Positions 35,717-43,402 of a stretch of 64,000 bases of DNA are shown here, in pieces (the first letter of the stretch is position 1; every line of letters begins with the position of its first letter). The notes under the pieces are model-generated. The model was not told the origin of the DNA. It saw only the letters and a program-made list of their open reading frames with translations, and made no database searches. The stretch spans positions 62,001 through 126,000 of the forward strand of contig JAHDKO010000050.1 of NCBI GenBank assembly GCA_018436855.1, given 5' to 3'. The position numbers and the translations under genes were made by a program. This stretch comes from Deltaproteobacteria bacterium (GTDB taxonomy: Bacteria > Desulfobacterota > Desulfomonilia > UBA1062).

Positions 35717-36300
35717 TGCAAGGCGGGGCATGAATCAATCGCGTATGGGCATGCGCTGCGGCTGCCCGGGCCTTGGACAAGGGCTTTCACAAAAGCCGCA
35801 GGCTGGTGAGCGAGGCCGGGAAATTCGCGACAAAAGCCGGCTGGTGCGTGGTGAACGACGTCGTGAATCCAGACGAGAGCGAGCGGTGATTCACGGGCCG
35901 AGGACATGTGGCGCGTCCAACACAGCATGCGCCCTGCCGGGTCCGGAGAGACCGACGGAGAGCCGGGGGCGGGAAGCCCGTTCCATCGGGAATCCGTCCC
36001 CCATGTCAAACCCCCTGCACCCGGGGTATCCCTGCCGGAAAAGGACTCTGCCCCGGATCCTGGCATCGGCCCCGGTACCGTCCCGATTCCATCGGCATAT
36101 CTGATACTTGCACAGAAGGACCCTTGACAAGGGCCGATGATTTATTATAGTCAATATCATATATAGCAATAAGGCAATAGAACATCCCATTGTTATGGCC
36201 TCACCTTGTTTCCAGAGGGAAGAAAACACGATCGGCGGTCTGTCGAGTAATGGCGTGAAGTGTGTTTTCATCAAAAAGATGTACAAAGGGGAGGTAAAGT
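35717..36300. other. 584-base intergenic region with AT-rich right half
   Basis: No convincing gene. The frames present (for example an open + frame 35730-36104) are Arg/Pro/Gly-rich and lack protein-like composition or ribosome sites. The right part (about 36125-36190) is markedly AT-rich against a GC-rich genome and contains the promoter at 36124. Confidence 0.5.
36124..36151 (+). promoter_or_regulatory. Strong sigma-70-type promoter upstream of the SGNH hydrolase
   Basis: A perfect -35 box TTGACA (36124-36129), 16-base spacer, then TATAGT (36146-36151). It is the best-matching promoter noticed in the window and would give a 5' leader of about 140 bases for the SGNH gene. Confidence 0.6.
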
Positions 36301-37026
36301 ATGAGGATTTTCAAATCAGGGTCATTGGTCAAGGGGTTTGCCTTTTTTATTCTGATCCTGGCGGCTACCGGATGCTCGCTGCTGAGCGTCAGCGAGATAC
36401 GCAACGCCACCCGCAACGATGTGGTGAATCTGGGCGATTCCATATTCGCACTGTCCGGCAAGATTCACGACAACCTGCAGAGCTGGGCGGGTGAGACCTT
36501 CCGCCGGTATGCACTCTCTGGCTCCATGGTGAGTCATATCGGTGATCAGTACGACAAGGCAAAACGTGACAATGCGAACATCCAGACCATCTTCATGGAC
36601 GGGGGCGGCAATGACATCCTGATCCCGGCCACGCTCTTCGATCCGTACAACTGCAAGGTCGACTGGTGGGAATCAGGGCTTTCGTCATCCTGCAAATCGC
36701 TCATCGACGACATATACGTCGACACCGTGAACCTGCTCAACCGGATGGGCAGAGACGGGGTGGACAACATCATCTATCTCGGTTACTACCGTCTGAAGAG
36801 CGGTCTCATCGGCACCACGAGGTTGAACCAGGCGGTCGACTACGGGGATGCCCGGCTCTCCCTGGCGGTCCGGAACGCGACCGCGGCATCCAATTACCGC
36901 GTGTTCGTCGATCCGCGGTCATACATCACCAGCTCGGATATCATCTATGACGGTGTCCATCCAAGCAATTCCGGCTCGCAGAAGCTTGCGAGTCTGATCT
37001 GGGCCAAGCTCCAGCCTCTTCTGTAA
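36301..37026 (+). CDS. SGNH/GDSL-family hydrolase, lipoprotein
   Basis: 241 aa. Signal peptide ending in ATGC (Cys25), so probably a lipoprotein. The catalytic blocks of the SGNH fold are all visible: GDS with nucleophile Ser47 (NLGDSIFALSG), block III Asn104 in DGGGNDI, and the Asp217/His220 pair in DGVHPSNSG. It should hydrolyse ester bonds of lipids or acylated polysaccharide in the periplasm or outer membrane. A strong promoter and a long leader precede it. The next gene, 83 bases downstream, encodes a Lif-like anchored helical protein, suggesting that this hydrolase needs a dedicated folding helper. Confidence 0.88.
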   Translation: MRIFKSGSLVKGFAFFILILAATGCSLLSVSEIRNATRNDVVNLGDSIFALSGKIHDNLQSWAGETFRRYALSGSMVSHIGDQYDKAKRDNANIQTIFMDGGGNDILIPATLFDPYNCKVDWWESGLSSSCKSLIDDIYVDTVNLLNRMGRDGVDNIIYLGYYRLKSGLIGTTRLNQAVDYGDARLSLAVRNATAASNYRVFVDPRSYITSSDIIYDGVHPSNSGSQKLASLIWAKLQPLL

Positions 37027-37040
37027 AAAGCATCCTTCAG

Positions 37041-37069
37041 AGGGCAGGGGGCCCCGGCCACCCTGCCTT
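37041..37069 (+). terminator. Hairpin between SGNH hydrolase and Lif-like gene
   Basis: AGGGCAGGG pairs with CCCTGCCTT (nine base pairs, one G-T) around an 11-base loop; only a weak T-rich run (ttcttc) overlaps and follows. It may be a partial terminator that lowers expression of the downstream gene relative to the hydrolase, or an mRNA processing or stability element. Confidence 0.45.
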
Positions 37070-37109
37070 CTTCACAACGGGTTGTTTTCAGCCTGAAGGA
37101 AAGACAGCC

Positions 37110-38117
37110 ATGGACACAAGAAAGAGAAGGAGAGCGGTCACCATCGGCGTGGCGATATCCGTGACCGTGCTCGGCCTGTGCCTTTTTTCAGTAATCCGCG
37201 AGGCCGGCGGGGGACCCGATGAGAACATCGTCCGGGGGGAGTTTCCCGGTGCCGAGAACGACCCCTTCAGCGATCAAGTCGTCAACGAGCTGAGAAAGTA
37301 CTATGGGAAGACCATCTCGGAAAAGAATACCCAGGCGAGCATCATCGGGGTGAGAGATCTGGTCGTGGGTACGCACCCGGCGAACGGGAAGGAGCTGTTC
37401 TCCACGATCCTCAAGCGGGCATTTCCGGATTACACCGGAGATATCATGGAGACGCTCGAAAAGCTGGACCGGTACAACCGCTGGCTGGAAGACAACGGGG
37501 AAAGGATTGCACGCATGACCGCGACCGAGAGGGCCGCCTTTTTGTGGGAAAAGCGAAAAGAGCTCTTCGGCGATGATGCCGAGAAGATATGGTCGGGAGA
37601 GATGCTGGCAACGGAGGCGAGGAACGCGATGGTGCAGGACGCCATTGTCATGCTGAACGAATCCGGCGATCTGAGCATCAGAGAGAAGGCCGACGAGTAT
37701 CGCCATATTCTCCATGAGACCTACGAAGGTTCTCCGGAAGAGTATATTCTCGACCAGCGCCAGCTTTTATCCAGGATATTCTTCAGCATGGATTCCGTTC
37801 AGGACGAGCTGAAGCAGATGAGCCCGGAAGAAAGGCAGGCGGAAATCGACCGGGTCCGCAGGGAGATGGGGCTTGCCGAGGAGCAGATAGAATCGATGGC
37901 CCGGCGCGATGCAGACAATGAAAGGCGCTGGGAGACCGGCATGATGTACATGGAGGATCGCGAGCGCATCGTCGGTGAGTCCGACGGCCATGAGCGGGAA
38001 GAACGGCTGAGGCTACTGAGAGAGGAGTATTTCGACGATGAGGCCGGGACCATCGAGCTCGAGGAAAAGGACGGGTTTTTCCGTTTCAAGAGACCGCGCA
38101 TCTATGGGCGGAATTAA
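37110..38117 (+). CDS. Membrane-anchored helical protein resembling lipase foldase (Lif)
   Basis: 335 aa. N-terminal membrane anchor (residues about 11-29), short Gly/Pro/acidic linker (30-50), then an almost entirely helical, charged body. That layout and length match lipase-specific foldases (Lif/LipB). Several stretches also resemble Lif: YTGDIMETLEKLDRYNRWLED (104-127), WEKRKELFGDDAEKIWSGE (146-164) like the R-x-x-x-F-G-x-E-A repeat, and LNESGDLSIREKADEYRHILHE (182-203). The R-x-x-F-D-Y motif typical of classical Lif is not evident. The upstream gene is an SGNH hydrolase, as lipase genes precede lif. Fold assignment is inference; other extended helical periplasmic proteins remain possible. 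Confidence 0.75.
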   Translation: MDTRKRRRAVTIGVAISVTVLGLCLFSVIREAGGGPDENIVRGEFPGAENDPFSDQVVNELRKYYGKTISEKNTQASIIGVRDLVVGTHPANGKELFSTILKRAFPDYTGDIMETLEKLDRYNRWLEDNGERIARMTATERAAFLWEKRKELFGDDAEKIWSGEMLATEARNAMVQDAIVMLNESGDLSIREKADEYRHILHETYEGSPEEYILDQRQLLSRIFFSMDSVQDELKQMSPEERQAEIDRVRREMGLAEEQIESMARRDADNERRWETGMMYMEDRERIVGESDGHEREERLRLLREEYFDDEAGTIELEEKDGFFRFKRPRIYGRN

Positions 38118-38207
38118 CCCGGCAAGGCGGAAGCAACGCACCGGCCGCCATCCCTGACAGACCTTCCCCGCAGGGAACCGTCCGGCGAAAAAGGTCGGGC
38201 TTTCCTG

Positions 38208-38930
38208 CTACTGATATCCCACAAGCGGCAGCAGCAGTATGGCTGCCAGGTTCTGAAGGAAATGGATGACGATCGGGGCGACAAGGCTCTCCCGCCACAG
38301 GTAGATAACCGCCAGCACCGCCCCGGTCACCCCCACGGTAATGACCCCTGCCGAGCCTTCGTACCCGTGGCCCAGCGAAAAGATGAAGGACGACGCGATG
38401 ATGGCCGCCGCCCTGCCCATTCGCAGGCTCATGAGCCTCAGCAGCAGGTAGCCGCGGAAGATGGTTTCCTCCGCTATGGCGACCACCACGACCAGCACGA
38501 AGGCGAGCCCCATCTGGAAGGGGTCGTCCGGGGTCAGAAAAGATGGCTGCGGATCGGCCGGGACGGAAAAACCGATCTCCTGCAGAATGCTTCCCAGAAG
38601 CCCGGTAAAATAGAACACCACCGGAAAGAGGAGTATGCCCACAAGGGCTTCGCGCCCGCTGTTTTCGTGCCTCCACCCGATGCTGCTGTACTGTTCGCGG
38701 TTTTTCCAGAGGAAGAACAGGATCAGCGCCACCAGGGCCATGTCCCGCAGGATGGTGTCCACGGCCGTGAGCACGAACGTGACCGTCACCTGCCTGATGG
38801 CGAAAAGGCTCAGAATCATGGAGGGCACGATCAGGGAGAGATACACCAGCACTTCAAGAATCTGGGCCTTCGAGCTCGGCCGATGGGGCTGTCGGTTCAA
38901 GGGAAAGGGCTCGTGAGTTTCCTGATTCAT
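38208..38930 (-). CDS. CPBP family intramembrane glutamic protease (CAAX/Rce1-like)
   Basis: 240 aa with about six to seven membrane segments. The active-site motifs are intact: EETIFRG (Glu154, Glu155, Arg159), FSLGHG (His188) and the third motif HFLQN. This family cleaves or processes proteins within the membrane (bacteriocin immunity, prenyl-protein processing, and other roles), and its physiological target here is unknown. ATG start; it ends 90 bases after the convergent Lif-like gene. Confidence 0.88.
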   Translation of the reverse strand: MNQETHEPFPLNRQPHRPSSKAQILEVLVYLSLIVPSMILSLFAIRQVTVTFVLTAVDTILRDMALVALILFFLWKNREQYSSIGWRHENSGREALVGILLFPVVFYFTGLLGSILQEIGFSVPADPQPSFLTPDDPFQMGLAFVLVVVVAIAEETIFRGYLLLRLMSLRMGRAAAIIASSFIFSLGHGYEGSAGVITVGVTGAVLAVIYLWRESLVAPIVIHFLQNLAAILLLPLVGYQ

Positions 38931-39186
38931 CTCCTTCTTCCCTCATGCATAGGAAAGTTGCACTGGCTGATCGTTCACGAGGGTGAGCCGCCGTGCTCAC
39001 ACCGGCGCCAGGCAGGTGGTGATATGAGGCTTATAATAGGTATCCCCGAAGTAGTATCAACAGATTCGAAGATTTGCATGGGTGGATTGCCGCGGGCAAT
39101 ATGGTATTATCGTCCGTCCGCTTGATTCATGCGGGCTTAAGCCCCATTTTTTCTCTTTTAAGATGTTCACGAGAAGGAGGCATTTC

Positions 39187-39474
39187 ATGAATGTCGAGAG
39201 TATCAGGGAAAGTGCGGGCGGCATACTCGCGGTACAGAGGTATTTGCCCGGCATGGTCCGGGCTCTTCCCCCGCTGAAGATCCCTGCAGCGGCCCTGGGT
39301 GCTATGGCAGTCGGCGCGCTTGCCGTGGGCGCACTCGCCATAGGCGCACTCGCCATCGGAAGCCTGGGTATCGGATCTCTGTCTGCGGGCAGGGGCAGGT
39401 TTCGGTCGCTCGAGGTCGAAGAGCTGAAGATAGGCACGCTTCAGGTACGGGAGACCAGCGAGACAAGACCTTGA
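39187..39474 (+). CDS. Small pentad-repeat protein (beta-solenoid-like)
   Basis: 95 aa. Residues 36-85 are ten contiguous five-residue units: ALGAM, AVGAL, AVGAL, AIGAL, AIGSL, GIGSL, SAGRG, RFRSL, EVEEL, KIGTL. Leu at position 5 and Val/Ile/Phe at position 2 are kept even in the polar units. That fits a short right-handed quadrilateral solenoid (pentapeptide-repeat-like) or, for the hydrophobic part, a membrane hairpin. AAGGAGG lies before the ATG. The stop codon is inside a strong hairpin (39459-39510). No homologue recognised. Confidence 0.7.
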   Translation: MNVESIRESAGGILAVQRYLPGMVRALPPLKIPAAALGAMAVGALAVGALAIGALAIGSLGIGSLSAGRGRFRSLEVEELKIGTLQVRETSETRP

Positions 39475-39510
39475 AACCCCGGGATCGTGCGGTCTCAAGG
39501 CCTTGTCTCG
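39459..39510. terminator. Bidirectional terminator-like hairpin between convergent genes
   Basis: The 16-base arms 39459-39474 and 39495-39510 pair at 15 of 16 positions around a 20-base loop. The left arm overlaps the last codons and TGA of the pentad-repeat gene. The right arm is just before the end of the convergent acyl-CoA synthetase gene (39525). No U-tract follows on either strand. Confidence 0.6.
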
Positions 39511-39524
39511 AAGCAGACGACTCT

Positions 39525-41000
39525 TCAGGATGACTCTTCCAGATATCTCCCGTACCACGACAGGTGCGCGAGAATGGACACCGCCTCTTCCGGCGTCGAA
39601 AGGTAGACCACCCGGCCGTTCGAGGTGTCGGCAAGCCTGAGGCCGCCTTCGTTGAGCCCCACCACCACAATGGGCTTGCCCGTCTCCTTCTGCAGGGCCG
39701 CGACGCCCGAGATGATGCGCTCCTCGTTCTGTACCTGGTCCTTGAGCACGGCCAGCTTCAGCTCCTTGCTGTAGAGCTTGCTGTCGAGCTGCACCTGGGC
39801 GGCGATAAAGTCCTCGACATAGCGCGACCTGCCCACGATGCCCAGGGCGATCACCGAGTCCACTTCATTCCATCGGGCAAGAGCCCCGATCACCTTAAGA
39901 TAGAGTGCGGCATCGTTTTCCCCCACCACATCGACGGGGTTCCTGCGGTTCCAGTACTGCGGCAGACAGGAATCGAGCTCCCCGATAACGTACTCCGGCA
40001 GCGGAGGCAGCTCGAGACCGGAATCTTCGCACTCGTCGGCCGCGATAATGCCCCAGCCCCCTCCCATGGTCATGATCCCCACCCGGTTCGACCGGGGAAT
40101 GGGCAGGTGCGCCGCTGCAGCCGAAACATTGATGAGATCGGTGGGGGTCATGACCTGGATGATGCCCGACTGTCTGAACATGGCGCTGTAGGTGGCGAAC
40201 GAGCCTGCCATGGAGCCGGTATGGGACTGCGCGGCCCTCGATCCCGACTGGGACCGGCCCGCCTTGAGCGCGATGACGGGCTTTTTCCTGGTCACGGTCC
40301 TGGCAACCTCACCGAATTTCCGGCCGTCTTCGATCCCTTCGATGTACATGGAGATGACCTTTACCTCGTCGCGGGAGCCGAGGTACTGCATGAGGTCACA
40401 GGTCTTGAGCATGGTCTCGTTGCCCGTGCCCGCATACATGGCAAGGCCGACCTGCTTGTGCGCGATCCACTTGATGAGCTGCAGCCCGAGGTTGCCGCTC
40501 TGGGAAATGACGGCCAGGCCGCCCGGTCCAGGCGCGGTGGGAGCGGGCAGGCACTCGAAGCTGTGGTGCGCCGAGGCGATTCCCATGGTGTTGGGCCCGA
40601 TGAAGAGGACGCCGCCCTCCCGGGCAGCGGCCAGGATCTCCTGTTCCAGCCCGATACCCTCACCGCCGGCCTCCCGGAATCCCGAGGAGATGATGACGGC
40701 GGCATGTATCCCCTTTGCGGCGCACTCTCTGATGCCGCCGGGGATGAGCGGCGCAGGGATGGTGAACACGGCCAGATCGACCGGCTCCGGAATGTCCTTC
40801 AAGCTCGGGTATGATTTGAGCCCGAGGATCGTGTCCTTCTTCGGGTTCACGGGGAACACCCGGCCGTTGTATCTCCAGCCGAGGATCGAGGTGAGTACGA
40901 GATTGCCCCATTTGGCGGGTACGTCCGACGCACCAACCACTGCAACGGATTTCGGGAAAAACATCCTGTCGAGCCTGCTGTCGTAACCCTGAACGGTCAT
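39525..41000 (-). CDS. ADP-forming acyl-CoA synthetase, alpha subunit (CoA-binding/ligase domains)
   Basis: 491 aa. N-terminal CoA-binding Rossmann domain (SVAVVGASDVPAKWGN), then two succinyl-CoA ligase-like flavodoxin domains. The phosphohistidine loop is ISQSGNLG...SHTGSMAGS (His260). The enzyme makes or cleaves acyl-CoA (usually acetyl-CoA) with ADP and phosphate, conserving energy as ATP in anaerobes. Only the alpha part is here: there is no ATP-grasp (beta) domain in this protein and none next to it, so a beta subunit must be encoded elsewhere, or the protein has another role. ATG start without a clear operon partner; a 700-base gap lies upstream. Confidence 0.85.
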   Translation of the reverse strand: MTVQGYDSRLDRMFFPKSVAVVGASDVPAKWGNLVLTSILGWRYNGRVFPVNPKKDTILGLKSYPSLKDIPEPVDLAVFTIPAPLIPGGIRECAAKGIHAAVIISSGFREAGGEGIGLEQEILAAAREGGVLFIGPNTMGIASAHHSFECLPAPTAPGPGGLAVISQSGNLGLQLIKWIAHKQVGLAMYAGTGNETMLKTCDLMQYLGSRDEVKVISMYIEGIEDGRKFGEVARTVTRKKPVIALKAGRSQSGSRAAQSHTGSMAGSFATYSAMFRQSGIIQVMTPTDLINVSAAAAHLPIPRSNRVGIMTMGGGWGIIAADECEDSGLELPPLPEYVIGELDSCLPQYWNRRNPVDVVGENDAALYLKVIGALARWNEVDSVIALGIVGRSRYVEDFIAAQVQLDSKLYSKELKLAVLKDQVQNEERIISGVAALQKETGKPIVVVGLNEGGLRLADTSNGRVVYLSTPEEAVSILAHLSWYGRYLEESS

Positions 41001-41695
41001 CTTTCGAGCCCTCCTTCTCGGGTCTGATGCTGCTGGTTATTCCCGGCCATAAGATACATCCTGAGATCATGGATGGACAACAGGGAAATTCAGACGGCTC
41101 ACTTTCTTCACTTCATAGAGTTTTCAGGCATATCGGCCTACTGTAGTATTGTTATCCATATCTTGTCATCAAGTGAGCGATCCTTGCGGATCCCCATGAA
41201 CGGAAAAACTTCATGCCGAACCAGGCGAAGGCTTTCTCCTTGCGGGCCTCCACCAATCTCTGCGTGATACGGGCGAGGTCTGCAGACACGGGTCCGGGGC
41301 GTTCCGGCATGTCTTGAGACACGGCGGGGCGGCGGTATTATGAGCTACAAGTTCCCCGGAGGAGGCCTGTCACATGAAACTCATAGGACCGTCCGCCTTT
41401 TCCCCCGGTCATACCCGCCGCATCCGGTTCAGTGATACGACCTCTCCCCGCTGTCCTCCTGCCCGAGCCGGACGAGCCCGTGCCGATGGTGTCCGATCTG
41501 CCTGCCGCGGCGCGGTTTTCCCGGATGGATACCCGGCAAACGGAAGACGCCCTCCCGGCGGCGACGGTTTTCTCGGATGATGCGCAGCTGTACGCCGCTT
41601 TATAAGAAATGTGCGGGTCGCGCGGGGGGGCGGCTGCCGGACTCGGTCCGTGAGAAAGCGCCGGTCAGAACGGTAAGGCTTAGGGAGCCTCATGT
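41001..41695. other. 695-base intergenic region between acyl-CoA synthetase and AEC permease
   Basis: Divergent flanking genes, so promoters for both should be here; I see no clear -35/-10 pair. The left half (about 41080-41180) is AT-richer. The right half holds the possible frame-broken small gene at 41374-41605. Confidence 0.4.
41374..41605 (+). pseudogene. Possible small gene interrupted by a frameshift
   Basis: An ATG at 41374 follows a good GGAGGAGG site and starts MKLIGPSAF. That frame soon turns into Arg/Pro-rich shadow sequence. Skipping one base near the TTTTCCCCC run (about 41398-41406) gives a more protein-like continuation (PAVLLPEPDEPVPMVSDLP, then FSRMDTRQTEDALPAATVFSDDAQLYAAL) to a TAA at 41603-41605. 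About 75 aa in total. It may be a decayed gene, a sequencing error, or not a gene. Confidence 0.3.
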
Positions 41696-42616
41696 ATGGA
41701 TGTGTTTAACACCCTTGCGCCGGTCTTCTTCATCATCGCCCTGGGGACGCTTCTGCGGTCGACCGGCTTCATGTCGGCCCGGATGACCGAGTGGTCCAGC
41801 GGGCTTACCTACTGGGTGGCGCTGCCCGCGCTGCTGTTTTTCGAGACCGCGGACGTGCAGTTCGGTTTCCGGCCGTATGCCGGCGTATTCGTGGTGCTGT
41901 TCGGCGGGTTGGCGGTCTCTGTCGCTGCAGGGTATCTGGCCGCGCGGCTGCTGCGGTTGCCCGAGCCGAAGACGGGCGCCCTGGTGCAGGCGGCGTTTCG
42001 GGGGAATCTGGCCTTTGTCGGGATACCGGTTGTCGTCTACGGGCTGGGTGAGGGGAACAGTCCGGCCGTCAAACTGGCGGTGCTGGTGGTGGCCGCCATG
42101 CTTCCCGTCAACAACACCGTTGCCATCCTCGTGCTGATCGACGGCAGGCACCGGTTTAACGTAGGGGCCGTGTGGATGATGCTGGAGAGGGTCGTCACCA
42201 ACCCCCTGATTCTGGCCTGCCTGGCCGGGCTCGCGGTGGCGGGCCTGGGCTGGCGGCTCCCCCTTGCTGCGTCGCGCACCCTCGAGCCCCTGGGCAACAT
42301 GGCCCTGCCGCTGGCCCTGATCAATATCGGCAGCACCCTGAGCCTTCGCGTGGTGAGGGGGAGCCTGTCACCCATCCTGACGGCGAGCATCATCAAGGTC
42401 GCCCTGGGGCCGCTTGCCGGTTACGGTCTTGCGAGGCTCATGGGACTGGGCGGTGATGAGCTCCGGGTGGTCCTCATCATGCTGGCCTGCCCGACGGCGT
42501 CCTCCAGCTTCGTCATGGCAGCCCAGATGGGGCGGGATGCCCTTCTCACCGCAGGGGCCGTGGTTCTGAGCACGATGCTGTCGTTCATCTCCCTGTTCCT
42601 GATCCTCTGGCTATGA
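41696..42616 (+). CDS. AEC (auxin efflux carrier) family transporter
   Basis: 306 aa, about ten membrane segments in the two five-helix halves of this family. Typical features: the opening APVFFIIALGTLLRSTGFMS, the central break motif GNLAFVGIPVVVYGLGEG, and the C-terminal ACPTASSSFVMAAQMGRD with the family's proline-containing crossover helix. Bacterial members export malate or other small organic acids, or act as poorly defined secondary carriers. It overlaps the 3' end of the convergent hypothetical gene by six bases. Confidence 0.88.
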   Translation: MDVFNTLAPVFFIIALGTLLRSTGFMSARMTEWSSGLTYWVALPALLFFETADVQFGFRPYAGVFVVLFGGLAVSVAAGYLAARLLRLPEPKTGALVQAAFRGNLAFVGIPVVVYGLGEGNSPAVKLAVLVVAAMLPVNNTVAILVLIDGRHRFNVGAVWMMLERVVTNPLILACLAGLAVAGLGWRLPLAASRTLEPLGNMALPLALINIGSTLSLRVVRGSLSPILTASIIKVALGPLAGYGLARLMGLGGDELRVVLIMLACPTASSSFVMAAQMGRDALLTAGAVVLSTMLSFISLFLILWL

Positions 42617-43255
42617 CGGGCTCGTCTCCGGGCAGGCCTGCATCCGAACCGGCGAAGTCTCACGGCGGCATTTCACGAAAGGTCCCAGGGCTGTCTCTAC
42701 TGCCCTGCGGTTGCAGAGCTCGCTCTTGAGCAGCCTTTCAGCCGGCACCTCCACCCTCCGGCGGACGCCGATCTTCTGGAGTGTCTCTAAGCCGGCTGCA
42801 TGGGAGTAGAGCCTCCTGTCCGCCATGTCACGCATATGGATCAGGATGCTCAATGCGGGCACCTTGCTGTAACCGGGGCCGGTCAGCAGTTCCAGGGCGG
42901 CCCTGCCCGGGGTGCTGACCTTCTGGGCTGCTCCGCACCACCGTGCCGTGCCCGTGGTGCAGTCCGCCTGTACCACGATGATCTCGGGGTACAAGACCGC
43001 ATCGGCGTGATACGCGGCTTGGATCTCCCGGTAGAACCGCTCCCTGGCAGAGGGCTCATCGAGCCGTCCTGTCCTGCAGGCGTATGCTTGTGAAAGCGCC
43101 TGCCGCACCTGCCACCACGACACCACAGCGTATCCCGAACCGGTCAGGACCGCGGCGATGAGCGCATCGAACCGGTCTTTCACGGCATCTCCAGGGGGAA
43201 GGATGCCGGGGGAATGGAAAACGAGCGGGCACAGTGCGATGGTGGAGACGCCCAA
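42611..43255 (-). CDS. Hypothetical protein, possibly envelope lipoprotein-like
   Basis: About 214 aa from a TTG (43255) preceded by TGAGGA; the frame is open back to an ATG at 43378, but those 41 residues are not conserved in style. The core has a plausible alpha/beta composition: VSTIALCPLVF, then DRFDALIAAVLTGSGYAVVSWWQVRQALSQA, then DAVLYPEIIVVQA, and a C-terminal helix rich in Arg and Leu. The opening strand-helix pattern is like that of periplasmic lipoproteins that start 'IALLPL' after their lipid anchor, so the real signal peptide may have been lost or lie in another frame. It follows the 5'-nucleotidase gene on the same strand. Function unknown. Confidence 0.55.
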   Translation of the reverse strand: MGVSTIALCPLVFHSPGILPPGDAVKDRFDALIAAVLTGSGYAVVSWWQVRQALSQAYACRTGRLDEPSARERFYREIQAAYHADAVLYPEIIVVQADCTTGTARWCGAAQKVSTPGRAALELLTGPGYSKVPALSILIHMRDMADRRLYSHAAGLETLQKIGVRRRVEVPAERLLKSELCNRRAVETALGPFVKCRRETSPVRMQACPETSPS

Positions 43256-43402
43256 GCAGAAACGGTCCTCAGGGACGAAAAACGGGTTATAGGCTGCACA
43301 ATCGTATTGGTGTATTCCTATATGGATGGGAGGTTTGTAAAGCCGTTCTTTCCCTTTCCGCGAGGGGAGACTCAGCATGGACGGCGACCGGGGATGGCAG
43401 GG

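Noticed and set aside
35730-36104. 124-codon frame before the SGNH gene
   Set aside because: Very Arg/Pro-rich, no conserved features, and no ribosome site; treated as non-coding.
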